Of a stretch of DNA of 64,000 nucleotides, positions 40,696-49,341 are shown piece after piece (position 1 is the first letter of the stretch; each line of letters starts with the position of its first letter). The notes below the pieces were generated by a model, which was not told where the DNA came from, ran no database searches, and saw only the letters and a list, made by a program, of their open reading frames with translations. Location of the stretch: NCBI GenBank assembly GCA_045805265.1, contig JBJMLO010000013.1:124001-188000 (forward strand), given 5' to 3'. Made by a program: the position numbers and the translations under genes. Source of the stretch: JBJMLO01 sp045805265. GTDB lineage: Bacteria; Actinomycetota; UBA4738; JACQTL01.

Positions 40696-43248
40696 GTGCG
40701 CCCCGCGGGCTCGGCCGTCGTGCGTGAACACACCCATCGATGGGCCACGTCGAGGTCCGGGGGCGAGCCCGCCGAGATCCCGGACCGGAACCTTCTCCGG
40801 ACCGCCGCCCTGGCCCTGTTGGTGGGTGTCGCGTACTACGTGGCCGCGCGCCTCAGCCTGCGGCTCGCGCTGGTCCAGAAGAACGTCACGCCGCTGTGGC
40901 CGCCCACCGGGATCGCGGTCGTGGCGTTCCTCGTGCTGGGCCGGCGGGTCTGGCCCGGCGTCGCCATCGCCGCGTTCGCGGTGAACGCCCCCATCGGCAA
41001 CCACCTGTGGGTCGCCGCGGCCACCGCGGGCGGGAACACGCTCGCGCCGCTGCTCGCCGCGACGCTGCTCCAGCGGGTGGGCTTCCGGCAGGAGCTCGAC
41101 CGCCAGCGCGACGCCATCGCGATCGTGTTCCTCGGCGCGCTGGGGAGCATGCTCGTGAGCGCGTCGATCGGGACCGGCGCCCTCGCGGTCTCCGGTGCGG
41201 TGCGATGGTCGGACTTCGGCTCCGCGTGGACGGTGTGGTGGACCGGCGACGCGATGGGGGTCCTGGTGGTGGCCCCGTTCCTGCTGACCGTCGTCGCCTT
41301 CATGCGGCGTCGGCCCCCGCCGGCCTCGTGGGCCCGCCGGGTGGAGGCCTCGGCCCTGTTCGTACTGATCACGGCCGTGGCGCTGTGGGTCACGCAGTCC
41401 AATCTCCGCCTGCTGTTCCTCGTCCTCCCGCTGGTCGGGTACGCGGCGTGGCGGTTCCAGCAGCGGGGCGCGGCCCCGGCCGCGCTGATCGCCGCCGGCA
41501 TCGCCACGTGGGCGGCGGCGCACAGCTCCGGGCCCTTCGCCCAGGGGAGCCTGTTCGGCCGCATGCTCGTCCTGCAGGCCTTCAACGCCACGGTCGCCTT
41601 CAGCTCGTTCTTCTTCGCGGCCGTGGTGACCGGCCGGATCCGGGCTAGCCAGGAGCTGGAACGGGCCGCCGAACTCCTCGAGGAACACGTCCACGAGCGC
41701 ACCGCGGAGCTGTCCACGGCCAACGAGCGGCTCCACCTCGAGGTGGTCGAGCGCCGGCAGGCCGAGCGCCGGCTCCGGCAGCAGGAACGCCAGCTGGCCG
41801 AGGCCCAGCGCCTCGCCCGCATCGGCAGCTGGGAGTGGCGGATCCCGGAGAACCGGGTCACATGGTCGGAGGAGATGTACCGGATCCACGGCTACCGGCC
41901 GGACGAGTTCGAGGTGTCGTTCGAGAAGGCCGTCGAGCTGGTCGTGCCGGAGGACGTCGCCCGGATCCGGGGCAACGTCGAGTCCGCGCTCCGCGACCGG
42001 CGGGAGGGCCCCCGGCCTCCCACCGAGTACCGGATCGTGCGGCGCGACGGCACCGAGCGCGTGTTGCGGGGGACGGCTCGGCTCCACCTGGGTCCCGACG
42101 GGGGGCCGCTGCGCATGGTGGGTACCGTCCAGGACGTCACCGAGGGCAAGCTCGCGGAGCGCGAGCATCGGATCTCGGAGACCCTGCAGCGGAGCCTGCT
42201 CCCGGAGCGGCTCCCGGAGATCCCCGGGATCGAGATCGCCGCCCGGTACGTCCCCGCCACGGCCGGCATGGAGGTCGGCGGCGACTGGTACGACGTCGTC
42301 CAGCTGCCGAACGGGCACGTGGGGGTGGCCATCGGCGACGTGGCCGGGCACGGGCTGCGGGCCGCCTCTGCGATGGGGCAGATCCGCATGGCGCTCCGCG
42401 CGTTCGCCCTCGAGGAGGGCTCGCCGGCGGTCGTGGTGGGCCGCATCCGCCGGCTCATGACGCGGCTCCTGCCGGCCGACATGGCCACCGTCCTGTACCT
42501 CGTGTTCGATCCCGAGGAGGGAGACATCCGCTTCGCGAACGCCGGGCACCCGCCGCCCCTGGTGGCCGACCCCGCCGGGGCCATGTCCTATCTCGAGGAG
42601 GCGCTGTCGCCGCCCCTGGGGGTGGAGCTCACGACCGAGCCGCCCGAGGCGGCCGGCCGGCTCGCTCCGGGCTCGACGCTGCTGCTGTTCACGGACGGGC
42701 TGGTCGAGCGGCGGGGCAGCTCGATCGTCGACGGCCTGGGCCGGCTGCGGGACGAGGTCGCCGCGAGCTTCCACGACAACCTCGAGGACCTGTGCGACCG
42801 CGTGATCGAGGCGCTCGTCGGGGATCACGTCGCCGACGACGTCGCCCTGCTGGCGCTCCGACCGGTGCCCATGGACGCCACCCTGCGTATGCGCGTCCCG
42901 GCCGAGCCCCACGTCCTCGCCCCGCTCCGGCACACCGTCCGGCGGTGGCTCCGCGAGGTCAGCGCCCCGGCCGCCGCCGAGCACGAGATCCTGGTCGCGT
43001 GCGGCGAAGCCTGCGCCAACGTGATCCAGCACGCCTACGGCGCCCGCGAGGGGGTGCTGGACGTCGAGCTGGCCCTCGTCGACGGCGCCGTCGAGATGAC
43101 CGTCCGGGACACCGGCGGGTGGCGGCCGCCGTCCGGCGACGAGGGAGGCCGGGGCATCCCCCTCATGCGGGGGCTCATGGATTCCGTCGACGTCGACAGC
43201 GGGGTCGGGGGTACGGCCGTGCGGATGCGGCGGGAGCTGGCCCGGTGA
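40696..43248 (+). CDS. MASE1-PAS-SpoIIE phosphatase-HATPase multidomain regulator
   Basis: This 850-residue protein unites a MASE1 membrane sensor (about 33-315, 'NVTPLWPPTGIAVVAFLVLG' in outline), a coiled coil (about 320-372), a PAS domain (about 376-485), a SpoIIE/PP2C phosphatase (about 495-715; 'GGDWYDV' and 'IGDVAGHGLRAA') and an RsbW-like ATPase (about 732-850; N-box 'EACANVIQHAYG', 'DTGGW', 'GRGIPLMRGL'). It is built to dephosphorylate and phosphorylate STAS-type anti-anti-sigma factors. The next gene is such a factor, coupled by a 4-bp overlap. Confidence 0.93.
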   Translation: MRPAGSAVVREHTHRWATSRSGGEPAEIPDRNLLRTAALALLVGVAYYVAARLSLRLALVQKNVTPLWPPTGIAVVAFLVLGRRVWPGVAIAAFAVNAPIGNHLWVAAATAGGNTLAPLLAATLLQRVGFRQELDRQRDAIAIVFLGALGSMLVSASIGTGALAVSGAVRWSDFGSAWTVWWTGDAMGVLVVAPFLLTVVAFMRRRPPPASWARRVEASALFVLITAVALWVTQSNLRLLFLVLPLVGYAAWRFQQRGAAPAALIAAGIATWAAAHSSGPFAQGSLFGRMLVLQAFNATVAFSSFFFAAVVTGRIRASQELERAAELLEEHVHERTAELSTANERLHLEVVERRQAERRLRQQERQLAEAQRLARIGSWEWRIPENRVTWSEEMYRIHGYRPDEFEVSFEKAVELVVPEDVARIRGNVESALRDRREGPRPPTEYRIVRRDGTERVLRGTARLHLGPDGGPLRMVGTVQDVTEGKLAEREHRISETLQRSLLPERLPEIPGIEIAARYVPATAGMEVGGDWYDVVQLPNGHVGVAIGDVAGHGLRAASAMGQIRMALRAFALEEGSPAVVVGRIRRLMTRLLPADMATVLYLVFDPEEGDIRFANAGHPPPLVADPAGAMSYLEEALSPPLGVELTTEPPEAAGRLAPGSTLLLFTDGLVERRGSSIVDGLGRLRDEVAASFHDNLEDLCDRVIEALVGDHVADDVALLALRPVPMDATLRMRVPAEPHVLAPLRHTVRRWLREVSAPAAAEHEILVACGEACANVIQHAYGAREGVLDVELALVDGAVEMTVRDTGGWRPPSGDEGGRGIPLMRGLMDSVDVDSGVGGTAVRMRRELAR

Positions 43249-43598
43249 CCGAGCTGGCGCGGCTCGAGGTGGAACGCCGGGGCCTGCAGACCGTGGTCGG
43301 GATCCACGGCGAGGTGGACATGTCGAACGCCGGCGAGCTGGGGGCGGCGATCTCCGCGGCGGTTCCCAACGGAACCCGCGAGCTCGTCGTCGACCTCACG
43401 GGGACGACCTACCTCGACAGCGTGGGGATCTCCCTGCTGCTGCGGCTGGCCGCCCGGCTCGGCTCCCGCCGGCAGACGCTCCGGGTCGTCGTTCCCGCCG
43501 AGACCCCCATCCGCGCCGTGCTCGAGCTCGCCGGCGTGCCGGAGGTCATCGACGTCCGCGACGCCGTCGAGCCGGCCGCCCTCGACGGTCAGCGCTAG
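43245..43598 (+). CDS. STAS-domain anti-anti-sigma factor
   Basis: This 117-residue protein is a SpoIIAA/RsbV-like STAS domain with 'VVGIHGEVDMSNAGEL' and the phospho-acceptor Ser at about 59 in 'TTYLDSVGISLLLRL'. Its GTG overlaps the stop of the upstream phosphatase/kinase-like gene, so it is the likely substrate of that protein. No sigma factor is encoded nearby. The 3' end overlaps the convergent permease gene by 4 bp. Confidence 0.93.
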   Translation: MTELARLEVERRGLQTVVGIHGEVDMSNAGELGAAISAAVPNGTRELVVDLTGTTYLDSVGISLLLRLAARLGSRRQTLRVVVPAETPIRAVLELAGVPEVIDVRDAVEPAALDGQR

Positions 43599-46210
43599 CC
43601 CGCGCGGCGGAGCAGCTCGCCGACGTTGGCGTGGTCGGCCAGGCGCTGGACCCGCATCGCCCCCGCCCAGGCCAGGGCCGCCGCGGCGGCCGCCACCCCG
43701 ACCAGCGCCGCGACCGGAACGTGGAGCAGCGGGCCGGGCGGCAGCGCGGGCAGCGGGTCCACCTTCCCGTGGACGATCGCGGCCGCCGCCGTGGCGAAGC
43801 CGGCTCCGATCACGTACGCGGCCAGCAGCATCCCACCGAGCTCGAGCGCGATCGACCGGCGGTGCTCCCGCCGGCGCAGCCCCATCCGCCGGGCCAGCGC
43901 GTAGGTCACCTCGCGCTGCTGCTGCCGGGCCTGGAGGTACAGCACCGCGCCCAGCACCGACAGCAGCCCGGCCAGCGCGCCGAACGTCTGGAGCAGCCCG
44001 AACGTCCACGAGAGCGCCTGGAAGCCCGGCGAGGCCCGTTCCCGCTTCGCCGTGATGAAGAAGGTGGGGTCGAACCCCTCCCGGCGGAGCACCGGGAGGA
44101 TCCGGGCGGGGTCGCCGCGGGCCCACAGCTCGAAGGAGTGGGAGACGCCCGCGAGCGCTGGGCTGGCGGCCGCCAGGCGGTCGACGTCGACGACGAGGGT
44201 CGGGTGCCCCGGCTGGACGCCCGGGAACACGTCCGTCGACCCCACGGCGCGCACCGCCACGGCCCCGCCGTTCAGCGTGAGCCGGGCCCCCGGGGGGAGT
44301 CCCGCCCCCACCGTGATCGCCGGGACGGGGCCTCCTGCGTCGAGGTCCCCCAGCGCGTCCGGCGGCCCGGAGAAGGGCCCGATCCACGCGGCGGCCCGGG
44401 CGAACGACCCGGGCCGGACGGCGACCACGTCGACCTCAGAGCCGCCGGGGTCGAGGGTCACGTCCGGCACGCGCTCGACGGGCGACCACCGGAACGGGGC
44501 CTTCCCCAGGATGGTGGGCAGCACGCCGGTGGTGGCCACGACGTCGGTTCCCACCGACAGGACGGCCTTGGCGTCCGCCGTCGACTCCACGGAGGCGGAC
44601 AGCACGTTCGAGTACGTCAGCACGCCGATGGCCAGGCCCGCCACGAGGACCAGCACGGAGGCCAGCCGGGGCGAGCCGGCGACCCGCGCCGCGGTGAGCT
44701 GCACCCACGGCCGCCGCGTCGCCGCCGCCCGCCGCAGCCGCGGGAGCGCGCGCCGGAGCAGCCGGACCGTGAGCCCCGCGCTCCCGGCCACGAACAGGAA
44801 CGGGAACGCCAGGACCAGCAGGTCGAGCCGCGGCGGCTGCAGGGTCGCGGTGTCCACCCCCTGCGTTCCCCGGGTGAAGATCTCGTACGCCGAGGCGCCG
44901 GCGAGCCCCAGCAGGACGATCTCCCACGGAACCCGGGCCACGGCCCGGCCGCGGGTCTTCCGATCCGGCGCGTCCATCCGCACGGCCACCGCCGTGAACG
45001 CCCCGACGACGAGCGCCGCCGCGACGGTTCCCACCACCGCGCGGGCCGCGCCCGAGGCGACCGCCCCCCGGTCGACCGGCGCCCCCGGCCCGGTCAGCGA
45101 CGCGAGCGCCCTGGCCAGGGCCCAGCCCACGGCGCCGCCCGCGACGGCCGGCAGGAACGCCTCGGCGGTCGTCCGGCCGGCGAGGGCGCCCCACCCGATC
45201 CCCCGGGCCGACAACAGCGCGAACTCCACGCTCCGCCGCCGGGCCAGGAACATCCCGGCGGCCCCCGCCAGGATCAGGGCCGCCAGCTCCCCCGCCAGCG
45301 AGATGGCCTGGACCGGCTGGGTGGTGGAGTCCACGGCCTCGTCGGCCTGCGCCACCAGGGCCGGAAGCAGCGAGTCGGCGACGTCGAAGGCCCGGTAGTA
45401 CGGGGACGCGGGGTCGATCAGCCCGTCCTGCACCGCCTCGAGGGCGGCGGCGGTCCTCCTCGCCTCCGGCAGCGACAGGCCGGGAGGCACGGCGGCCTCG
45501 ATCTCGACGGTCCCCACGTCGAGCACGCGGTGCTCCGCGTCCAGGAACGGGCGGAGGTCGCCCAGCAGCAGGGGCGGGGGAGGATCGTCTCCCGGCCCCG
45601 GCGGCGCGACTCGCGTGATCACGGGCGTCCAGTACGCCGGGACGTGGTACGGGTCGATGTCGCGGTACACCCCGGCCACCCTGATCCCGGTCCGGATGCC
45701 GCCGACGGTGAGCGTCGCGGTCCCGCCCGGCCGCAGCCCGAGCCGGCCGGCCACCGAGCTCGGGACCCACAGTCCGTCGGCGCCGCTTCCGTCGACCCGC
45801 GTCACGTGATCGAGGAACCCGCTGCGCGTCACCATCTGGACCGGCGCCGAGCCCCGGGCGCTCGAAACGCTCGCAGAGCTCGACCCGAGGACCGTGACGA
45901 GCGGCGGACCGACCGGGAGCGAGTGCAGCCCCTGGCGGATCAGCGGGAGTCGGAACGCCACCCGATCCCAACTCAACGGCAACATGGTCTGGGTCCGGAG
46001 CCCGACGGGAGGGGCGTCGGGCCCCCCGATCCGATCGGCGATCGCGGCGTTGCCGGCCGAGGACACCACCAGCGGACCGGTCGCGGCGGCGATGCCCACC
46101 ACCGCGCCGGCCCCGATCACGGCGCCCAGCAAGGGCGGGAACCGCAACAGCCGGACGAGCGAGCCGGCGAGCGCTCCCGGCGCGGCACGGATCCTGCGCA
46201 GCACGCCCAT
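43595..46210 (-). CDS. Large FtsX-like permease
   Basis: This 871-residue protein has about nine or ten membrane helices in two FtsX-like blocks (helices near about 30, 350-520 and 760-860) and large extracytoplasmic MacB-PCD-like domains between them. The final block has 'LSVLGAVLYLQARQQQREVTYALARRMG' in outline. It resembles lipoprotein-release or peptide-export permeases, but no ATPase gene is adjacent. The ATG overlaps the stop of the upstream lipoprotein gene by one base (TGATG), so the two probably act together. Confidence 0.85.
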   Translation of the reverse strand: MGVLRRIRAAPGALAGSLVRLLRFPPLLGAVIGAGAVVGIAAATGPLVVSSAGNAAIADRIGGPDAPPVGLRTQTMLPLSWDRVAFRLPLIRQGLHSLPVGPPLVTVLGSSSASVSSARGSAPVQMVTRSGFLDHVTRVDGSGADGLWVPSSVAGRLGLRPGGTATLTVGGIRTGIRVAGVYRDIDPYHVPAYWTPVITRVAPPGPGDDPPPPLLLGDLRPFLDAEHRVLDVGTVEIEAAVPPGLSLPEARRTAAALEAVQDGLIDPASPYYRAFDVADSLLPALVAQADEAVDSTTQPVQAISLAGELAALILAGAAGMFLARRRSVEFALLSARGIGWGALAGRTTAEAFLPAVAGGAVGWALARALASLTGPGAPVDRGAVASGAARAVVGTVAAALVVGAFTAVAVRMDAPDRKTRGRAVARVPWEIVLLGLAGASAYEIFTRGTQGVDTATLQPPRLDLLVLAFPFLFVAGSAGLTVRLLRRALPRLRRAAATRRPWVQLTAARVAGSPRLASVLVLVAGLAIGVLTYSNVLSASVESTADAKAVLSVGTDVVATTGVLPTILGKAPFRWSPVERVPDVTLDPGGSEVDVVAVRPGSFARAAAWIGPFSGPPDALGDLDAGGPVPAITVGAGLPPGARLTLNGGAVAVRAVGSTDVFPGVQPGHPTLVVDVDRLAAASPALAGVSHSFELWARGDPARILPVLRREGFDPTFFITAKRERASPGFQALSWTFGLLQTFGALAGLLSVLGAVLYLQARQQQREVTYALARRMGLRRREHRRSIALELGGMLLAAYVIGAGFATAAAAIVHGKVDPLPALPPGPLLHVPVAALVGVAAAAAALAWAGAMRVQRLADHANVGELLRRAG

Positions 46211-47274
46211 CACGACGCGTTCGGCAGCCAGGCCACGGGGACGCCCGGGGTCACCACCGTCCCCACGCGGCCGACGCCGGGGTCGACCAACGCCATCGAG
46301 TTCGAGCTGAGCGCCGCCCCCACGACCCGACCGTCGGGCGACCAGGTCACGCCGCCCACGTCCCCGAGCTCGGAGCCCAGCTCCGCCAGCTGCCGCTCTT
46401 CTCCCGTCCGGGCGTCGAGGGAGAACAGCTCCCCCTCGGGCGCGTGGTCGATGAACGCCAGGAGTGAGCCTCCGGGCTGCCACTCCATGTCTCCAATTCG
46501 GGCGCGCCCCACGACGTCGACCACCGGAGGTCGGTCTTCGTTCCACACCACCACGGCGCCGTCGGACGAGTCGCCGACGGCTGCCGCCACGCCGCCGACT
46601 CCCCACGTCACCTCTTCCAGCGAGCGGCGTGCGATGTGGGCCCGGCGCAGCTCGTCGAGGTCGGCGAAGCGCAGCACCTCCCGCGGCTTCCCCCGCGGCA
46701 CGTCCGTGACCCACAGCCCGGAGGCGGTCTCGAAGGCCAGACGGCGACCGTCCGGCGACAGCGCGGCCCCGCATCCACCGGACACGCGGTCCCACCTCGT
46801 GGGCCGGGACAGGTCCAGGAGGAACACCCCGGGACAGGTCCACACCACCGCGTACCGGCCCGCCACCTGGAACCCGATGCCCCCTCGAATCGGCGGCCCG
46901 ACGTGCCGCGGCGGCTCTTTCCCGCCGAACAGGTACATCCGGGAACGGGTGTCGGCACTGAAGACGAGGGGCATGGCGTACAGCCGACCGCCGGGCCCCG
47001 GCCAGGCCCGGCCCCAGAAACCGAAGATCTGGGGCATGGAGGGGTCGAACGTCTTCCCCGTGCGCAGGTCCATGACGACGAAGTGCCCGTTGAACCTGCC
47101 GACCAGCGCGACCAACTGGCCCGTGGGGTGGTAGGTGGGCGCGGGGGAGGTTCCCGGGGTCCGGTCCCCCGACGTGCATGAGGCCGGCAGCGCAATCAGC
47201 GCCACCAGCGCGGCCGTCGCTCGGATTCGGCCCCGTGGCCGCATCGATCCCCGCCCCCGCCCTCCGCTCGGCAT
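46210..47274 (-). CDS. WD40/TolB-like propeller lipoprotein
   Basis: This 354-residue protein has a lipobox ('ALPASCTSG') and repeated propeller strands such as 'GAALSPDGRRLAFETASGLWV' in outline, 'MEWQPGGSLLAFID' and 'VTWSPDGRVVGAALS'. No catalytic site is seen. It is coupled to the FtsX-like permease by a one-base overlap, so it may be an accessory or substrate-binding part. The start may be M1 or M11 (47244). Confidence 0.78.
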   Translation of the reverse strand: MPSGGRGRGSMRPRGRIRATAALVALIALPASCTSGDRTPGTSPAPTYHPTGQLVALVGRFNGHFVVMDLRTGKTFDPSMPQIFGFWGRAWPGPGGRLYAMPLVFSADTRSRMYLFGGKEPPRHVGPPIRGGIGFQVAGRYAVVWTCPGVFLLDLSRPTRWDRVSGGCGAALSPDGRRLAFETASGLWVTDVPRGKPREVLRFADLDELRRAHIARRSLEEVTWGVGGVAAAVGDSSDGAVVVWNEDRPPVVDVVGRARIGDMEWQPGGSLLAFIDHAPEGELFSLDARTGEERQLAELGSELGDVGGVTWSPDGRVVGAALSSNSMALVDPGVGRVGTVVTPGVPVAWLPNAS

Positions 47275-47355
47275 CCTCCGATGCTTCTACGCGAAGAGCG
47301 TGGTGTCAGGTTCGCGGCCCGATGGCGAGACCGCCCGCAGGGGCCGGGCCGAAAC

Positions 47356-47392
47356 GGCGAGGAACCGGGTGATAGCTCCCCGGTTCCTCGCC
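47356..47392 (-). terminator. Hairpin terminator after the cupredoxin gene
   Basis: GGCGAGGAACCGGG (47356-47369) and CCCGGTTCCTCGCC (47379-47392) form a perfect 14-bp stem with a 9-nt loop, starting 19 bp after the cupredoxin stop on the minus strand. The following T-run is short (GTTTC), so efficiency is uncertain. It separates this gene from the lipoprotein-permease pair. Confidence 0.6.
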
Positions 47393-47411
47393 TGGCGCCT
47401 CCCGAGGGGGG

Positions 47412-47855
47412 TCAGGAGGCCTTGAGCTGTCCGACCATGCCGCTCGACTTGTGGAACTTGCAGTAGAACTCGACCACGCCCGAGCTGGGGAACTTCACGG
47501 TCACCGTGGTGCTCTGGCCGTTCTGGACGTCCTGGTCGATGTTCTGGTCGTCGAGGGAGAAGTTGTGGGTGGTGTTGCCCTCGTTCTTGATCTCGATCTT
47601 CAGGGTCTGTCCGGCGGTGCCGGTGAGCGTCGTCGGATCGAAGTAGAAGTCGTCGGCCTCGACCTCGATGGAGCTCATCCCCGAGGCGTCCTTGGAGCCG
47701 TGGTCGTTGGCCTTGTCGCCGGCGATCGAGATCTGGCCGCCGCCGCCGTCGCCACTCTCGCCGCTCTCGCCGCCCGTCTTGTTCGACGAGCTGCACGCCG
47801 CCCCCACGAGCATCACGACCACCGCCACCACGGCAATGCCGAGCCATCGTCGCAT
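47412..47855 (-). CDS. Cupredoxin (plastocyanin-like) lipoprotein
   Basis: This 147-residue protein has a lipobox ('LVGAACSSS'), a Gly/Ser/Glu-rich linker and a cupredoxin domain. A complete type-1 copper set is visible: His in 'NTTHNFSLDD', Cys and His in 'EFYCKFHKSSG' and Met in 'SGMVGQLKAS'. It closely resembles the protein at 35591-35989 and is probably an outer-face electron or copper carrier. A strong hairpin terminator follows. Confidence 0.88.
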   Translation of the reverse strand: MRRWLGIAVVAVVVMLVGAACSSSNKTGGESGESGDGGGGQISIAGDKANDHGSKDASGMSSIEVEADDFYFDPTTLTGTAGQTLKIEIKNEGNTTHNFSLDDQNIDQDVQNGQSTTVTVKFPSSGVVEFYCKFHKSSGMVGQLKAS

Positions 47856-47942
47856 GCGCCTGTCCTCCCTCCGGTTCGCGGACGGGAAGTACTACGGACG
47901 GCGGGGGCCCTCGGCTTGCCTCGCGCGGAGGGTCGGCGTCCA

Positions 47943-47948
47943 TATACT
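47943..47948 (+). promoter_or_regulatory. Candidate -10 element of the FrhB-like gene
   Basis: TATACT (TAnnnT) ends 8 nt before the GTG at 47957 and no ribosome site is seen, consistent with a leaderless mRNA. Confidence 0.4.
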
Positions 47949-47956
47949 GGCGGCTC

Positions 47957-49147
47957 GTGCCCTCCTCCGCGGACAAGACCCAGTGGCGCGACCTGCACCA
48001 CGAGGTCGTCACGTCCGGGCTGTGCACCGGATGCTCCGCCTGTGTGGTGGTCTGCCCGTTCCACGTCCTCGGCTACGACCACGACGACGGGACGGGGCAC
48101 AACGGGCCGTACCGCCCATTCCACCTGGAGGAGGGGCCGCCCGACCACTGCACCCACGGCGACCGGGGATGCGACATCTGCACCCGGGGCTGCCCCCGGT
48201 TCCGGGAATGGGAACCGGAGATCGACCGCATGCTGTTCGGCCGGACCCGCTCCGTGGAGGAGGTCATCGGCGTCCACCAGTCGATCGTGCTGGCCCGGGC
48301 GGCCGACCCCCGTGTGCTGGCGGTGGGCCAGGACGGCGGCGTGGTCAGCGCGCTGCTGATCTGGGGCCTGGAGAGCGGCGAGCTCGACGGGGTGGCGACG
48401 TCGCGGCTGTCGGACGAGCGGCCGTGGGACGCGGAGCCGGCCATCGTGACGGACGTCCCCGGGGTGCTGGCGACGGCGGGCTCGCGGTACACGTACTCGG
48501 CCAACCCGCTGGCGCTCATCGAGGGGTCCAAGCGGGGGTTGTCGAAGATGGCGCTCGTGGGGATGTCGTGCATGGCCAGCGTGACCGGCGCGCTGGAGTC
48601 GCGCCGGGTGGCCAAGTGGCGCAAGAAGATCGCGTGGACGTTCGGGCTGTTGTGCTCGAAGTCCTTCACGTACGAGGGGCTGATGGAGCAGAAGATCCAC
48701 GGCGAGCTCGGCGTGAAATACGAGGACATCGCGCGGATCAACGTGAAGGGCAAGGTCATCGTGTACACGACGGACGGCGAGGTCCACGACGTGTCGCTCA
48801 AGGAAGCCCGCCGGTTCTCCCGCCCCGGCTGCGAGATGTGTCCGGACTTCGCGGCGGAGCACGCCGACATCTCCTTCGGCGGCCTGGGCCAGCGCGAGGG
48901 GTGGACGCTGACGATCATCCGCACCGACCGCGGCCTGGACGTGTGGCGTCGCGCGGTGGAGGCGCACGTGGTCGACTGGCGTCCCGCCGAGGAGGACCCG
49001 GCCGCGATCGCGTTGATGGAGAAGCTCGCCGCGAGACAGCGGGAACGCTGGCCCGTCGACAAGCTGGATGAGGCCTGGACGTTTCCCGGCGCACTGCCGA
49101 ACGGCAACGGCAAGCCGGCTACAGATCAGCCCGCGCCCTCGACCTGA
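47957..49147 (+). CDS. Coenzyme F420 hydrogenase/dehydrogenase beta-subunit-like protein (FrhB family)
   Basis: This 396-residue protein has an N-terminal ferredoxin-like cluster 'LCTGCSACVVVCPFHV' and a second Cys group 'CDICTRGCPRF'. The FrhB-type flavin/F420 region follows ('GQDGGVVSALLIWGLESGELDG' in outline, 'YTYSANPLALIEG', 'GLLCSKSF', 'FSRPGCEMCPDFAAEHADISFG' in outline). Family members pass electrons between F420, FAD and Fe-S partners. No hydrogenase is nearby, so its substrate is open. Confidence 0.88.
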   Translation: MPSSADKTQWRDLHHEVVTSGLCTGCSACVVVCPFHVLGYDHDDGTGHNGPYRPFHLEEGPPDHCTHGDRGCDICTRGCPRFREWEPEIDRMLFGRTRSVEEVIGVHQSIVLARAADPRVLAVGQDGGVVSALLIWGLESGELDGVATSRLSDERPWDAEPAIVTDVPGVLATAGSRYTYSANPLALIEGSKRGLSKMALVGMSCMASVTGALESRRVAKWRKKIAWTFGLLCSKSFTYEGLMEQKIHGELGVKYEDIARINVKGKVIVYTTDGEVHDVSLKEARRFSRPGCEMCPDFAAEHADISFGGLGQREGWTLTIIRTDRGLDVWRRAVEAHVVDWRPAEEDPAAIALMEKLAARQRERWPVDKLDEAWTFPGALPNGNGKPATDQPAPST

Positions 49148-49302
49148 TCAGGCTTCGCGCGGCTCTCCGGCTCGTTCCTCTGGCACCTGGCATTTCCACG
49201 CCTTGCCAAATAGGTCCGTGCCTTGATTACGGCGCTTCCCGCCCCTGGTTGGGGGATGGATTCGACGCCCTGCGGGTGACGAAAAATGACTCGATCGTGC
49301 CA

Positions 49303-49331
49303 TTGTGGTTGTCGAACACCTGTTCGATACT
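49303..49331 (+). promoter_or_regulatory. SOS (LexA) box inside the promoter of the HNH gene
   Basis: TCGAAC-ACCT-GTTCGA (49312-49327) matches the actinobacterial LexA site TCGAAC-N4-GTTCGA exactly. It lies between TTGTGG (49303-49308) and GATACT (49326-49331), a -35/-10 pair with a 17-bp spacer, 14 bp before the ATG. A bound LexA would block RNA polymerase, so the gene should be DNA-damage inducible. Confidence 0.75.
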
Positions 49332-49341
49332 GGGGTGGGTC

